Under the pieces are notes generated by a model, which saw nothing but the letters and a program-made list of their open reading frames with translations, ran no database searches and was not told the origin of the DNA. 64,000 nt of DNA from Mesodorylaimus sp. YZB2_4. Its lineage: Eukaryota; Nematoda; Enoplea; Dorylaimida; Dorylaimidae. The position numbers were made by a program, and so were the translations under genes. Positions 1 through 13,625 of the stretch are shown here, one piece after another; the first letter of the stretch is position 1, and each line of letters opens with the position of its first letter. Where the stretch lies: contig JASANH010000720.1 in NCBI GenBank assembly GCA_030248295.1, forward strand, positions 62,001 through 126,000, written 5' to 3'.

Positions 1-1266
1 AATAGGAAAGGAAACTCAAATTAATTAAACTTGAGCATATATTTCATGAAAGTCCTCACTCGTATCTCCATCGCTTATATCCTCAGAGCTGCTATGTGAA
101 ATACAGTATGTGTCATATTAAAACCCAGGGCAAACATTCATTTTTTACACATGCATGTTTTTGCCCACATTTTTTTACCCTTCGTTCTCATGTGCTTTAT
201 CCCCACACAAGCGGCCTTTTTGTGTATGCCTACATGCCAGCATGGGTGCCTAATAATAGAAACAGTACTTTGGCGCTGGAACATTTGCGCCGGATCTGCT
301 CGATATCCAATCCACCCTTGCTTGTATCCTGTTCGGGCTATTTTAAAGTCGTTTAGCCTCCGTAATTATGCTTCTGACTGTGTAAAAAGTACCTAGGACG
401 CTAATAGAGAGTTTTTTTTAAGTTTTGTGGGCTTAAGCCCGTTTGCCGATAACCGGCCAGCAGTCAAACCTTCAAAGCAGGGCTGTGCGGGGATTGGCGC
501 ACACAGCAGCTTACTTCTGCGTATCCCCACTAGAAGCACATCCATGCGAGGGCATCCTGGACCGGGCACAGACTTCCTCAGACGATGACGGGCGGGCTGT
601 TGGTTCGACAGCCGACTGTCTACTCGTTTGGCTTCCGTCTCTCCACTCGGAGCACCTCGACAGTACCGGGTGAGTCACCCACGACCTAGCGTGCACGTTC
701 AGCCGGGGCTTATGGTTCGCAAACCGACCTCCATCACCGGGGATCGAACCCGGGACAAGCCCAGCCACTCGCTCCCAAGAAATACGGGCAGAGGAATGTC
801 CAACCACTGTACCACCGCGGCCGCTGCTGATTGAGAGTTGCATAACACCTGTATGTATAACTAACAGGGAGGGTCACTCGGTGACGCCAACATATTTGCA
901 CCCGACAGTGGTTCGTCAGTGTGACATACAGATACACCTATCTTCAGCACCATCTGTAAATCGCACCACTCTTATCAGACCTTTCGTTGCCTCTAAGAGT
1001 AAGCACATTGTCGCCGACAAGGAGCTGCCACCCATTTATCATTGGCTTGGTCGCCCCTTGTAAACAGCTTACGCCTTGCTGCCTAGCAGTCCTATGATCA
1101 GCACGCACCTTTTTGGCAACTGACGCGCTATATATTACTTTCGACAGCCCCACACCGCCTATTAGTCTAGCTTCCTTCAGCTCGCCGACGGCTGCTCCTG
1201 CTTTTGGTGCCACCTTGGACTGCTTCTAGTCCAGTCCAGTGTCTGGGTGTGTTTTTGCTTGTCAGG
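1..1266. other. Left-edge non-coding region upstream of GALC
   Basis: No convincing coding exon is seen in the first 1.27 kb. It holds a tRNA-like repeat (listed separately) and the presumed promoter of the gene that starts at 1267. The short open frames here lack splice context and overlap each other on both strands. Confidence 0.5.
480..835 (-). repeat. tRNA-derived SINE-like repeat (family S2)
   Basis: On the minus strand, positions about 823 to 725 carry a tRNA-like head. An A-box-like GGTGGTACAGTGG is followed about 60 bases on by a near-perfect B box, GGTTCGATCCC, inside a CCGGG/CCCGG T-arm stem. No matching acceptor stem is visible, so this is not a working tRNA. The sequence continues to about 480 as a presumed SINE body. 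The outer limits are approximate. Confidence 0.6.
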
Positions 1267-4200
1267 ATGGGAGAATTCGTTCGTTTGGTGATAAAGCTAT
1301 GCATTATTGGTAGTGTGTACTGTGCTAAGCCAGCACCACCGCCATTGGCATTGTACGAAGTGTCTGACGATTTGGGATTGGGAAGACAATTCGATGGCAT
1401 TGGCGGACTGAGTGGAGGAGGGGTAAGATAACGAGGGTGCACTGACTGAACAGAAAAGCTGCTAGTGAGTTCTTTCTAATTTTGGCGACATCGAAATTGT
1501 TGGTCAACTATGTCGAACCACAGAGAAGCCAAATCCTGGATTATTTGTTCAAGGTGAGCGCTACCTCGTGCCCCCATCATCTTGCTTTGATAAGATGCGG
1601 TTTTGTTGCCATTTTGTTACCTCATTTTTTATTCACGACTTCTAGCCCAACTTCGGAGCCAGTTTGCACATTCTAAAAGTGGAGATTGGTGGTGATGATC
1701 AAAGCACAGGTGAAAATAGGATTCTAATGGAAAATGGACGGATAGGCGTAACAAATGGTTCTTAACTTGTAATTTTAGATGGAACAGAATCTTCACATAT
1801 GCACGAAGAATGGGACGAGAATTACAATCGGGGCTATGAGTGGTGGTTGATGAAAGAAGCGAAAAAAGTGAGCTCCTTTCTGTTTTTCTGAACAGATTTC
1901 CCTTATCAGGATTTCACAGGAGATCAGGTAAAATATTATCAACAGTCGTTTTTTATGATAAAGTTTTGGATACGTCCCCTTTCTTAAGTTTGGGCTCGGT
2001 TGAAAATTTGCATTCCATTTCACCTGCTGTTATCGCAACGCCATTCTTTCAGGGCCCTTTCTCACGTGTTGGCCTTACTGTATCGTCTATCTCAGCATAG
2101 TCAGTTTACAGACCTTATCGCCTTTTCAGCGCAACCCAGACATCAAACTGTGGGGTCTATCATGGGCCTGGCCTGGATGGATCGGCGGTGGAAAGCAGAG
2201 TCCTTACACGAATTACACAAAAACTGCTTTGTACACGATCAAGTGGATTCAAGGAGCAAAAAAGTATCATAATTTGGATATCGACTATATCGGAGTAAGC
2301 ACAATTGTTCTCTTCTTCAATTCCGGCATCAGTCGTGTTGGAATACCACGACGATACCCCTGCAATCCTCGACAATAGCCATGAGGGAGCCGTCACGTAG
2401 CCCGGTTTGTGGCCTTATATTAGGACGTTACACGCAAGGCAGGCGCACAACCGCTTGCTGAAGCCCGCATTCGCGTTATAGACCCGCTCACTTCGACTTA
2501 CTTTATACTTTGTAACATCTATTATATTATGTTTTGCACCAGACCTTTCCAGCACCAGAAACGACCAGCAGGTTTGCTGCAGCGGATATTTTCTATAGTC
2601 ACTCATTTTGTCATGAGTTTGCATCTAGCGAAGTAGCTGGTCTTACAATCCATGTCGCTCTAATCGTAAGAGAGCGTTCTCATGTGTCCATCACCAACTC
2701 CTTGACAGAAGCTTCAAGCAGTCGTGCAGTTGGTGCACGAGTTGTCAGCTGGCTGCTCTCGTTGTCTCACTGCTCGACTGCCCCTTGTGGGTCGTGGTAT
2801 CAATGGAATGCCACCATCGCGCTCTTTGGGTCCTATTCTCATCCCACATTCAAACCCCATGAATCCCATCACGAAGTGCCCGTGGACTGCGTGGGTAGTC
2901 CCTGTGGGTTAAGCCATTCTCTGTTCAGCCCTAACCCTAGGGCGAGCCAAGGATTCTACGGCCACTCTCTGATGTCAAGTATCAGTTAGTTAAGCCCGCA
3001 TGATATCTAAAGTGTTGCAACGCAGCACAGACAATGCTACCTTCGTTGCAGCCACACCAATTGGGATTGCCATCCAGATGTCGCTTACAAGTGCTGACAT
3101 TAAGGCCCTATGGAAGTGGCATGCCCTAACTGCCATCGGGACATGCCTTTAAACCAGGCAGACCATTTATCGTCCAACCACCAGCAGTTCACCACTAACC
3201 GCAAACTGTCCTCACCAACGAGGCGCCTAAACACACACTCCTTGCCATATTCAAACTTCCCTCTCCGAGTTTGGTATCAGTCATGTTGGACAAGCACGAA
3301 GTTACGCTGTAGCTTTGACGCGACGTTAGCGATGCGGGAGGGGGTCCATCACGTGGCCTGGTTTGTGACCCTAGAATCGATGTCGGAATATGGAAAAAAG
3401 AAAAGGATATTCCTTATATGATATTCCAGATTATGGGGTAGCCAAAATTTTTGGCTTCCAGCATCTATGCGCCTGTTCAAGCTCAGCATGCTTGCATTAG
3501 CATGTCCAGCCGCGCCGTCTTCTGGCAAGGGCTCCAAAGCGCAGGCTACTTCATGTAATGCCATCATCGATTTAAAAGGTTTTATCAATTTTTCTAGATT
3601 TGGAACGAGAAATATTGCGACCTGAATTATGTGATCGAACTGCGCAAAGCTTTGAACCGTAATAATTTGCAGAATGTGTCCATCGTTGCATGCGATGGAT
3701 GGTCTGGCGATGTGTATTCCGTCATGAAAAATACCACCGTGGCCGGTGCTGTTTACGCCTTTGGGTAAGAGCAGTTGGTGCGGCAGGTGCAGAGTGGTAG
3801 CGCACCCTTTGTGCTGCGAAATCTGCAAGCCTGATTGTCGTTGCAGAGTCCATTATCCTGGTACAATCATCGCAAAAGAAGCCATCGCAACTAACTATTC
3901 CATCTGGTCATCGGAAGATTACAGCACGTTCGACGATGATGTTGGGGCTGGTTGCTGGGGAAGGGTATGTTGGGAGAGATGAATTTTGTTGCTTGCCATT
4001 ACATCTCTGATCTCGTGGTCTAGATCCTCAATCAGAATTATGTCAACGGGTACATGACCAGGTGAGATTTGTGTTCTGACCATGAAAAGGATCCTCACTG
4101 TGCCTTTTTCAGTACAACTGCGTGGAATCTGATCTCTAGCTACTATCGAGGTCTGCCTTACGAATACGACGGCTTTATGAATGCCGTTGAGCCCTGGAGT

Positions 4201-7200
4201 GGTTACTACGAAGTCAAGAATCCCATTTGGATATCAGGTGCTAGTCAGAGCCTGATCTATCTCTGGGTTTTTACTTTCGGCATTCGAAATATCAATTAAG
4301 TATTAGCATTTGAGCATACGTTTTATTTGTACTTTGGTGCCGTAGAGGCGTATCTTAGGTATTAGGGCGCATTTAACGCAATGTCTATCATACATCTGTG
4401 TTCATACAGTATATGAAGTATGTAGGCACCGCCATGTACCCCGAGTGGGCGTACGCACAACTATGGCTTGTTCCTGCAGTAGGACTACGCGACCTGAATG
4501 GTGCCATTGGCTAGCGATGGGGTCACCATACACTTCTTACGCCACAAATCTGTAATCAGGACATAATTTCCTTTTCAGCACATACCACCCAGTTCACCAA
4601 TATCGGCTACAGATACCTTTTGCATGGCCACGGCGTGGGATTACTGAAATACGGTGGTTCGTACGTATCATTGACCAGCAAAGACCGAAAAAATCTAACT
4701 ATAGTCATTGAAACATTGGTACGCAATCATAGAAATTGAGAAAGCGTGCAATTATTTATAAATGTCACTTTCTCCTGCTTTTAGACCCATGATCATTCTT
4801 TATGCATTCGCCCATCGCTGCCTCCGTACACTGTCCAACAACAGAAAGCCATATTCAAGTTCGGCGGAACATTTGTAAGGGCATTTTAGTTTTAGGAAAA
4901 AATTTTTTGTCACCTTGGATATTCGGAATCAAATAGTACGATCCAGGACGGAATATTCATAAAAATTGGGTAGCATCAAAAAGAAGGAGGAGCAAGCTGG
5001 GGCTAAAAAGAGTCGCTGTGATGAATTCGTTTCACAAATAGCTGCAGATTTAAAAAACCCGGCGCTCCCACAACTGTTAAAAAAACATGCTTGCGCTAAA
5101 GGATAGTAGCTAAGGACTAGTAGCCTCCTGTTTTACTGGGAGATAATCAAGATGACTGTTTTTATCATTTGACAACTTGACAATGCACAAAATTTTACTG
5201 GAGTCGTCTGACAAGAAAACCTGATCAAAAAACCACCCGCTGAAGAACACAAAATTAACCAGGGAATAAAAAGTAGTGATGTGAAAATGTTTATGAAAGT
5301 GGGCTTTCAGATGCACGTTCTTCATACAGACCGGTCGCAAAATTCAAACACCTATCCACCCTGGCGTAATAATTCACGCTCTGCTATCGACATTTCTTTG
5401 TAAAAAAAATGCTCAATCGATGCTGTCATCAATACACAGCATGAAAAAATTACTTTGTACTTCAGGCACAATTATCTCAGCTGCATCTATGGAGAACACG
5501 ATTCAACTTTGGTGACCCACAGCAGAATGTGGTCTTCCACTACGAAGGCAAAGTTGAGGTAAGACTTTTGATCGCCCAATAATGCACCAGCAGATAATGA
5601 ACGGTCTTTGACTCAGGTGAACGGAGGCCGATTGGCCTTGGATCTGGATACCGACAGTGTCTACACATTGTCCACTGCGCAAGTTGGCCAAAAAGGCGAT
5701 TTTGGACCGATTCCAGCGTCAAAACCCTTTCCATTGCCCTATTTCGATGATTTTGAGAGTGAGTTAGCCCGATTTGGTAGCTGCTCTAGTTTTGCATGAT
5801 GCGCATGTTGAAACTTACAATCAGGGGACGTATTTTCGAAAGCAGTAAGTTGTCTGCGGGAAGCCGTTAGGTCATCGCTAAATTTCCATTGAGGTGATTT
5901 CCATTGAATGTTCCCTTGTTAGCTCACCCTAATATTCCAGCGGGGTGCGTGAGGGAAGGTCTATGGAATTGCGCTAATGTAGAAACAAAGTTTGGTGGAC
6001 GGAGAGTTCAGGCCAGCGTGAAAGAGCAGTTTCGGTGGCATAGTTTTTTTGATACGACCAGACTACTGAATGTTCGACAATTGATGATTGATTAATAGAT
6101 TTCTGCTGCACTAAAGTTACGGGAAATTTGCGAAGCGACAGCATAGGCGCGTATAGAAACATAGCGAATCTCGGAGTATGGTGCAGCCCGACGATGGTAT
6201 GAAGCACGATTTAGATTTTGACTGGGGAGGAATGAAGTCTCTCAGAGGATTGAAAGTGCTGTTTGCGACTTGGATGATAATTGATAGTCTTTTTTGGGGG
6301 GTCTCCTACTATGTGTAGAACGTGCAGCAATACACATATCCAGCCGTGATCGACTTTCTGCTTGCATGTGTCCTGTCTCATCAGGACCATCAAACTTTTC
6401 TCCTTTCTCGAAAAGTTCTTGAAGTCTGAAGCATACTGTATTTTATTGTAGGTTACCAACCCAACGAAGAACCATTTCTGCTCTCACCACAAATCGGAGT
6501 TTGGGAAATTTATCGTGATCAAACGGATGCAAATCAATTCGCTCGTCAAGTCGTTCAAACTCAGCCTGTCGTCTGGTGTGGACAAACTAATCCTTATCCA
6601 GCTGCCATAATTGGTGACTCAAAATGGTGAGGTTGTTTGAAACTGCGGAAGTCATACAGTATAAGGTATCGCATGCATTCACCGTGAATCCTCTTCTAAC
6701 CCTCAATTAGGTAACCCTCCCGCCTGTTGCGTCTTTAAAATTCTGACCTATCGACTTCTTGCCAGTAACAACTGCCTTCAATCTACAAGCGAGGATTTGC
6801 TGACATGTGACACACTGCATGCACCTTGCCTCGAACCAAGTTCTCTAGCGATGACACGCTATGCTCTTACAAGTCACAGTATGCACACTGGTACGAGCAC
6901 AGTATGCACACTGTGTTCCTTAGCCCTCGAGTGCGCTGTATAGTGCTTGGCTATGGATAAAGTATGACATGACATGACGAGCAAGACATGTCCTTTGATG
7001 ACAGGGAAGACATGTCATTTGCATCTTTTATTTTTTCACTCATCAAATTTTAGCGCAAAAGGGGATGAAAAAAACCAGTTCTACATAGAATCCCGAAGTC
7101 CATCTTCTATAAGCCGATCAGTCCTGCAGTTACAAATATAATGATCATATTTTTTAGGAATAACGTCGTCCTCGGCGCCAGAGTGCGTTTCCCAAGCACA

Positions 7201-8216
7201 AATGCAACATCGCAAATATTTTTGGGCTTGCGCGTTTCGAAATCTGGATGCGATATGGGAGCAGCTAATGGTGTTTTCTTCTGGATTACTGCCAACTCGC
7301 GTGGTTACGCTGTGTCGCTGGATATTGGTAATGTGATTCGGAGCTTGAGAAGCGAAACTAATTTGTGTGTTTTTGTTGCAGCTGGACTGAACATCACGGA
7401 TAGCGGGCTCTTAAATCTGGATCGTCCTATTGAATATGATAAGTGGTACAATGTCACTATTGGAATCAAGGTAAGAGATGCCTGTGCGCAAGTGGGATCT
7501 TAGAATGACAAGAGCCCAGCAAGCACTCGATGACTGGGCATCTAATAATTGCTGTGTCTCAATACTTATTTAGTTTTCCCTCGCAGACCCATTCAGCTCT
7601 ACAATTTCCCCTCAAATACTTCCCCCTGGGTAGTGTGGGAGAATTGTATGTTGTAGAGAAGAGAAGACTGTGTGCTAATTAAGTGGATTCCGCGCTCTGC
7701 TACAAGGTGCTCCTGCTTTACGGTGTCCGCGTCGATTATAAGATTCCTATTTGATTAAATATAAGATTAAATAAAAGTTCTCCTATTTGGGAGAACTTTT
7801 ATGCAAAATGTGCTATAAATTGTAATTTCCCTCAAAAAGTTTTCCCCTCAAATAGTTTCTCCGCTTTAAACCCATTCGAACTAAAAAAATTACTGTAGCA
7901 TATTGTTGGAATACTTAAGGTGGACTTGGCTGGACCAGCAGAAGCTCAGATTGCATACCAGTTCAGGCCAGGCCAGTCTTTTGCACACCTTGGCGGGTAG
8001 CAAAATCCGAGATCACTATGCAGAGTTGCGGTGTAACCTTTTTCAACTCAGAATACCATCACATTGCAGGACAATATATTCACGGCCAAATTCGAGGATA
8101 CGGAGATCAGTCAATTGAAACTGGATAATTCTGCGGCCACTGCTAGTGGATTCGCCGCTATCGGCACTGGAGGATGGGGCTTTGCCGATTATGATGATTT
8201 GACAATCTCCAATTGA
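1267..8216 (+). CDS. GALC: Galactocerebrosidase (galactosylceramidase), 17 exons
   Basis: Lysosomal glycosidase (GH59) that removes galactose from galactosylceramide. Coding exons: 1267-1422, 1485-1553, 1646-1709, 1779-1867, 2130-2294, 3598-3764, 3847-3964, 4024-4061, 4113-4237, 4579-4718, 4785-4874, 5466-5558, 5617-5758, 6452-6626, 7158-7327, 7382-7470, 8070-8216 (TGA). They join in frame to 678 residues; the human protein is about 685. The ATG at 1267 was chosen because it gives a short signal peptide (residues 1-20); an upstream in-frame ATG at 1204 is possible. Landmarks: [10 protein letters not shown] near the start, acid/base Glu about residue 185 in IWNEK, nucleophile Glu about residue 260 in WSSEDYS, GAGCWGR, EPWSGYY, then the C-terminal lectin-like domain ending in [10 protein letters not shown]. 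All introns are GT-AG except intron 1, whose acceptor reads TTTTG (see findings). Intron 5 (1.3 kb) is the largest. Confidence 0.95.
2868..2965 (+). repeat. Dispersed repeat family D, copy 1
   Basis: Lies in GALC intron 5. The core GTGGACTGCGTGG, then CAGCCCTA..CCTAG.GCGA.CCAAGGATT, recurs at 21953-22050 and 34350-34458 in the same orientation. Non-coding; class unknown. Confidence 0.55.
6915..6985 (+). repeat. 3' fragment of SINE family S1
   Basis: Lies in GALC intron 14. The motif AGCCCTCGAGTGCGCTGTA followed by TAGTGCTT.GCTATGGATAAAG and a degenerate ATGACATGAC tail matches the 3' part of the fuller S1 copy at 53767-53945. Confidence 0.7.
7771..7802. repeat. Perfect 13-bp hairpin in GALC intron 16
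   Basis: ATAAAAGTTCTCC pairs exactly with GGAGAACTTTTAT around a six-base loop. The flanking sequence on both sides holds similar TTTCCCCTCAAATA.TT stretches, which suggests the middle of a small miniature element rather than a terminator. Confidence 0.5.
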
Positions 8217-11200
8217 TTTCGATCAGGAACAAGTGATTGGGTTAAAGATTAATGGAGATGGTTTTTATTCACGACTCTTGCGATTAGTACTCTTATATTT
8301 ATCGGAGCAACATGTGATAGATTGATGACAAAGCAGGGTACAATATAAGGAGTCCTCTAAACGCTAGCTGCGTTCGCACAGTCATCTGGCCCAAGTTCCA
8401 TACTGTCCTCCAACGAGCTGCGTACACTCGCACGTCGCTGCGCTCCATCCTATCTCACCGATGAGCCGGGTTTAGACCCTTAGAAATCCAGTAGCCCCAG
8501 GGTATAAAGTGGGGATTTTGGCGCAATCAGGCAATGGAACGGTTAGTAAGCAAGACTGACTCTGCGAGCAGAGTGAAGGCAGAGGACAGGGAAGTGTTGC
8601 AGAATAATTGTTTCTACCGCACCTAGTTGACGGGTTTGCAACACCAATTCACAACTGAACTGTACTTTGCATTCGTCTTCAGGCTACTACCCCTAAAATT
8701 TATGTGCCAAATGCAGTAAATATGCATAAAAATACGAAAACATCATGGTACAATACGATTAACACATATACTACATGGCGATGAATATCATGTCTTTTGG
8801 ATTGGAGATGTTCAGCAGGTTTGCGAGGCCCATTTGCAACTTGTAGATGGATAGTTTTCCGACAGTATCGAAACAATATGCCGATAATCACTGATGAAAC
8901 TATTCTGCATTACCTGCTACAACTGATTTAGAGAAATCGAGCATGTCCTGTGGAAGTCTGAGCCAACCATGAGTACCTGGATTTCTTTTGGTCTTGTTTG
9001 GAGTCATGGAAGTGGAAGTAACGTGGTGAAGAAAGCTATCCTGTAGCACGTTCATTTCACTGTATTGTACCATACTTTAGGTACATGGTTTTAAAGATTC
9101 TTTGGAATGCTGTTATGAGGCTCACATTTTGCTCTGGATACCTACTGCTTCTGCCTGTGTTATTAATTACAATACACTTATTCTTCCTTTTTCTTTGCGG
9201 CACGTCACGAAGGACTGGGTATCTATCGACAGTGAAGACTGCGCTCATGCTGATATAAAATAGTACAGTATAGTAGTGCGGTTTTGGTTCAAGATTCACT
9301 TGAATTCGATCCGATTCCGATTTTACAGGTGGCGTGAGACAGACTTGGCCGCTGCTAACGTCGGGATCGACTTACAACACTTGCACCAAACTTGGTGCAG
9401 CTGCCTTGTTCGTATGATAAGATCGTAATATACTCAAACTTCGCTTGGACTTGCGCGCAAATGCGTAAAATACAAAACGGTCTGCCTAAAAATGAGTGAT
9501 GTTGCTCGGTTTATGGCTTTGTGCGTAGATTCAAGAGCACTTGCGGAGGAGGATATAACACCCGCTGGGGTACAAAAGAAATATTTTTTGTCCATTCCAC
9601 GAGTGCGCACACAGTCCTCTGGCACGTACATGACATACATATGTAAGATGTAATATGTAACACTCCCGTGTTCTGAACACAGTAAGAGTAAATGGGAGGC
9701 GACTCCTGTTACGGCGAACTAATTTTTAAGAACATATATAACTCACTTTCACCCCATCTATGTAAGGTTAAGAGGAAATTGACTCATCAAGTCAATGGAA
9801 TGCTCCAACATCAATTGTATCATTCTTTTGCCAACCAAAACACCCGTGCCTACTACATGGGGAGGATGAAGCACATGGCGTGCTTCAGCAGTTCGAATAA
9901 GCAAGACAGATTAGTCAAACCATTTATTGCCTTCGCCCACACACTTGTCAGCCGTATGAGTGCCACTTGGACAACATCATTGCAAGAAGTCATTTTCTTT
10001 TTCTCCTTCCTAACTTTCCAACTGTGAGAAATACTCATTTCTAGTGGGTGTATTAGCTCGCCAGGCATGAACAAAACTGTCCATGTGCCCAACGTTGCTA
10101 AGAGGGAGCTAGGCTGCATTGAAAATACGCATGGAAGTTTTTATGGCCTTGGCTCTCGCCTAGTCTCCCGTTTCGATTTCCGCTCTATTGCCGCGTTGCC
10201 AGGTAGCCGATGAAGTGATTAGAGCGAGCTCTAGCTAAGCTCGCTTTGACCACTGCCCTCTGTGCCCCTGCCATATCATAGAGCGCATAGCTAAGGTATT
10301 CGCCGCATGGATGTTGTCTAGCTATTCGCCTGGACACGACGCAGCATCTCGTCTTTTCCCATGACGCACTTGGCGAGCGTGCTCCTATGTGATAGTGCAG
10401 GCATGGCGACAGATTGGCTTTTATAAGGTATCGTGATAAATAAGGTTTGAAATATGTCGAGACGAGACGAGCGTGCGGGGAAGAAATTACCAAGGCTTAG
10501 TTAGCGTGACTCGGTATCTGGTGTGAGATATACTGAAAATATGTCCTGACGATCCGATAGCGCGGTGCGGGTGAGGAGGCTGCTCTCGAGCGACTGAATT
10601 TCTTCCTGAGGAGTGACTTGCGTGGCTAGAGTGTTGTCAACACAAAAATATTTTTTTGCAAGATCCCCGCACTGATTTGATAAAAATCTGTTTGTATATT
10701 TGCACGATTAACCCATTTTATTTAATTTATAGCTATCAAATCTTATTTGCGATCCCAAAACGCTGCAATACTGTATTTTAACCTGATCGGTCTGGTAAAC
10801 CCTCTCATCCGTCGATGGTCTGCTGAGCAGGTGAGCAGCATTGGTCTCCTTTACTTATCAGAAGGCTTTGAGTGATCTGGTGGCCACGAAAATGTTATGT
10901 TTTTCCTGTTTATGGCATTTTCCGTTGAATGATTACCAAAACCGCTCAAATGATACTGTTATGCTGGGTGAGGAACGGCATGAAAGCAGTCATTTTGGAG
11001 GGATGGGGGACTAAAATTTCTAACGGTTTAGAATCTATTCCACTGATCGAATGTCAATGCAGGTTTTTTCAAATTAGCGCTCCCAATGAGCATGGAATTC
11101 AGTGTTTGAACATAGATTCTTCGTTTCGTCAGCTTTTTTTACCCAAAGTAACATAATGTCCATGGGATAGATCTCTTTAGCTGACATGAATACCTCAGTG

Positions 11201-13377
11201 ACCCTGCTGATATGCCGTTCCAACGTTTCAAAGGGAATGTTATCGGGAGGTGAATTCAGGGAATCTGCATATACAACCCTCATCTTCTTCGCGGGTCTTT
11301 TGTGCTTCTTCTTCGATTAGCTATTTTCCTCCGAGGTAGGCTTGGCCTTCTATAGAAAAATCTGAGAGGGGCGCAATTAGCGCAGGACGGGCTGGTCATT
11401 GTTTTTCGTTTTCATGCTTGGCTGTGCAGCGGGCGATGTTCGCTTTAACTCCAAGGGTTGCAAAATAAGTTGATAATTTTAGACTGTGATCAGGAAGAGT
11501 TGTTCAAATACTTTTTCTCTGCCCTTGAGTGACCGCACAGGATCAGACAGTTCGCGGGGCCGTAGGACTGGATTTTAAGAAAATTTGTTTGAAATGAGCG
11601 TTTGCAACAAAAATGTTTGGAAAGACCAAATCACGGAATGGTTTTCAGCGCCTACCTTGGCGTAAATACAGCATGTCTTTTCTTGGCGTGTTTTGCTTCA
11701 GTATGTCTCCATGCCAGCGTTTGGCATGCGCATAGTGTTATTTTATAAGGTATGCAAACTCACGCGTGTTGTGTGCTAGTGATAATCACATACAGCAAGC
11801 ACAGGCAGCAGTGAGTTGACAGGTACAGTACTACTTTTATGTATAGTTCTTTTCTGTCGTCACCTATTGCTATCGAGTGAGCAATCTTTCTTTAAATTTT
11901 TAAAATTTCGCAAGAGGTTAATACACAATTATGTGCATAACAGTTCATATATGTTTATATTAAAACTTGAGCATTTTTTCAAAATTTATACACATATGTA
12001 CTTTACATTTTGTCATGATTAGAACATGATAAGTCAGCGTCATGCCAGTCACTCAGTGATAAATGTTTTCTTTATTATATGAGTATACGGGTGGGTAATA
12101 TGGATTAGCACTGTATATCATACTATATATACTGTATGCATGTGTGGTAGTGTTTGTACCTAGGGAACTCTTTTTTCTAGAATTCTAAAAACCAGACTTT
12201 GGTTTTTTTTTACAGGCTCTCTTATTGATAAGGGCTGAAAAAGTCTTTTAATTCTTGATAAATCTTTTTTAGAACATCATATGTCTTGAAAATGTATTCG
12301 TAAGTCATCCGAAAAGCGCAGTATATCTTTCTGGACCTGACGGTTTTAGTGCTTCTGTTACGTATATAGATGCTTATCTGAAACTACTTCTATTTTATTT
12401 TGGATCACGTCTTGATATCAAATGCACTTTTTGTGGGCTATATCGAATTGGATTCACCCCGAATATACCTTAGCCAGGTTTTCCGAGTGTTTTCTGTTTG
12501 TATGGCCACCTGTTTCAAATTACTGCGCTCTTCTTGGCTGGCGTGTGAAGGCGTGCCCATAAAAGCATGGCATAAAAGTTTGTACCGGTTATAAACAATA
12601 AAAGAAAAGCGAATAATTATCTCGCTTTCCCATCAACAAAGACCACAAAAATATAAAAATCTGGCAATGAATGTGTTTTAGGACAGGATTGTGTTTCTTG
12701 GCTTGTCTGCTGGAAAACATCGTTTCTGCTCCATGTTTAAAACTACGTGCGGGCAAAATTTTTTAAAAAATGACGGCTGAAGGTCTATTTATAGGAGAAT
12801 ACCGACGGCTAGTCTTGGGTTTAAGAAAGATAAGAGGGGCGGATACACTACTCGGTTGAACACACAGGAATTTAGCGTCAGGTACCCTCGTAGAGATACA
12901 GTATAAATCCTTAATATGAAAAGCCTAATCATGTGCACATTTTTCAAACCACGCCTAGTAGACGCGTAGCTCATTCGAGGGGCATATAATTTAGGATGCT
13001 CTTACAGCCACGATGGTCCTTCGAAAAAATATCGTGAATTGTCACTCCACATTACTGTACCAACGCCAAACCATACTTCAAGTGAAACTAGTCAGCAAGA
13101 GCAATGTACAGTACGTACTGTACATGCTACAAGGCTGCAGAACTGATTTTTTAAAGCCTCGGTGGGTGGGCATAATCGAGCATTTACTCTTCCATGGGAC
13201 TTCAAATATTTCTTTAGAATTAATTTCCTCCCCGTTGCTATCGCTTCATATTTATGATAAAAGAATACGCCTTTCAACCTGTCCACAAAACCGTCTTTGA
13301 CTTTGTGCCACCCATCGAGCCGTAGGTCATAGAGCCCAGCTTGCCAACCTTTGATTTTTCGATTCATGTTCATGTTC
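8217..13377. other. Intergenic region 3' of GALC
   Basis: About 5 kb without a supportable gene. It is A+T-rich, with scattered short open frames on both strands that lack splice context, codon character or recognisable motifs. No clear AATAAA was found just after the GALC stop codon. Confidence 0.5.
13104..13125. repeat. 22-bp perfect palindrome
   Basis: ATGTACAGTAC is followed directly by GTACTGTACAT with no spacer. TACTGTA/ACAGTA words are frequent across the window, so this may be a chance extension of a common word. Confidence 0.6.
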
Positions 13378-13545
13378 ATGTTTTACCACATCATCAAACG
13401 CTTATGCACACTCGAGGGTGAAGGGACACATTTTACACGAAATGATTTACCGGCCCGCGAGTTGAACACTTGCCCGTACCTGCGCACCTGGCGTGAGAGG
13501 AGACGCCTAACCCACCAGGCCACGAGTCCGTTTTCAAAATTTCCT
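13378..13545 (-). repeat. SINE family S1, minus-strand copy
   Basis: Read on the minus strand, it has GTGGCCTGGTGGGTTAGGCG then TCTCACGCC, followed by a degenerate B box (GTTCAACTCG) and the S1 3' word CCTCGAGTGTGCATAAGCG. It aligns along its length with the S1 copies at 53767 and 63527. Confidence 0.65.
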
Positions 13546-13625
13546 CCCGATAGCCTATTTGTTCAGCCACAGCGGCTATGCATTTTTTGAATCTTTGAGC
13601 TCTTTTTCAAAGGAAACTGATGATC

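Noticed and set aside
725-823. Possible tRNA gene on the minus strand
   Set aside because: The T arm and B box are good, but no acceptor stem pairs and no plausible anticodon arm is seen; a SINE head fits better.
2534-2989. 151-codon plus-strand frame in GALC intron 5
   Set aside because: It overlaps repeat family D, lacks protein-like character and would interrupt GALC.
3349-3828. 159-codon minus-strand frame
   Set aside because: Antisense to GALC exon 6 (3598-3764), which is firmly supported by the WNE catalytic motif.
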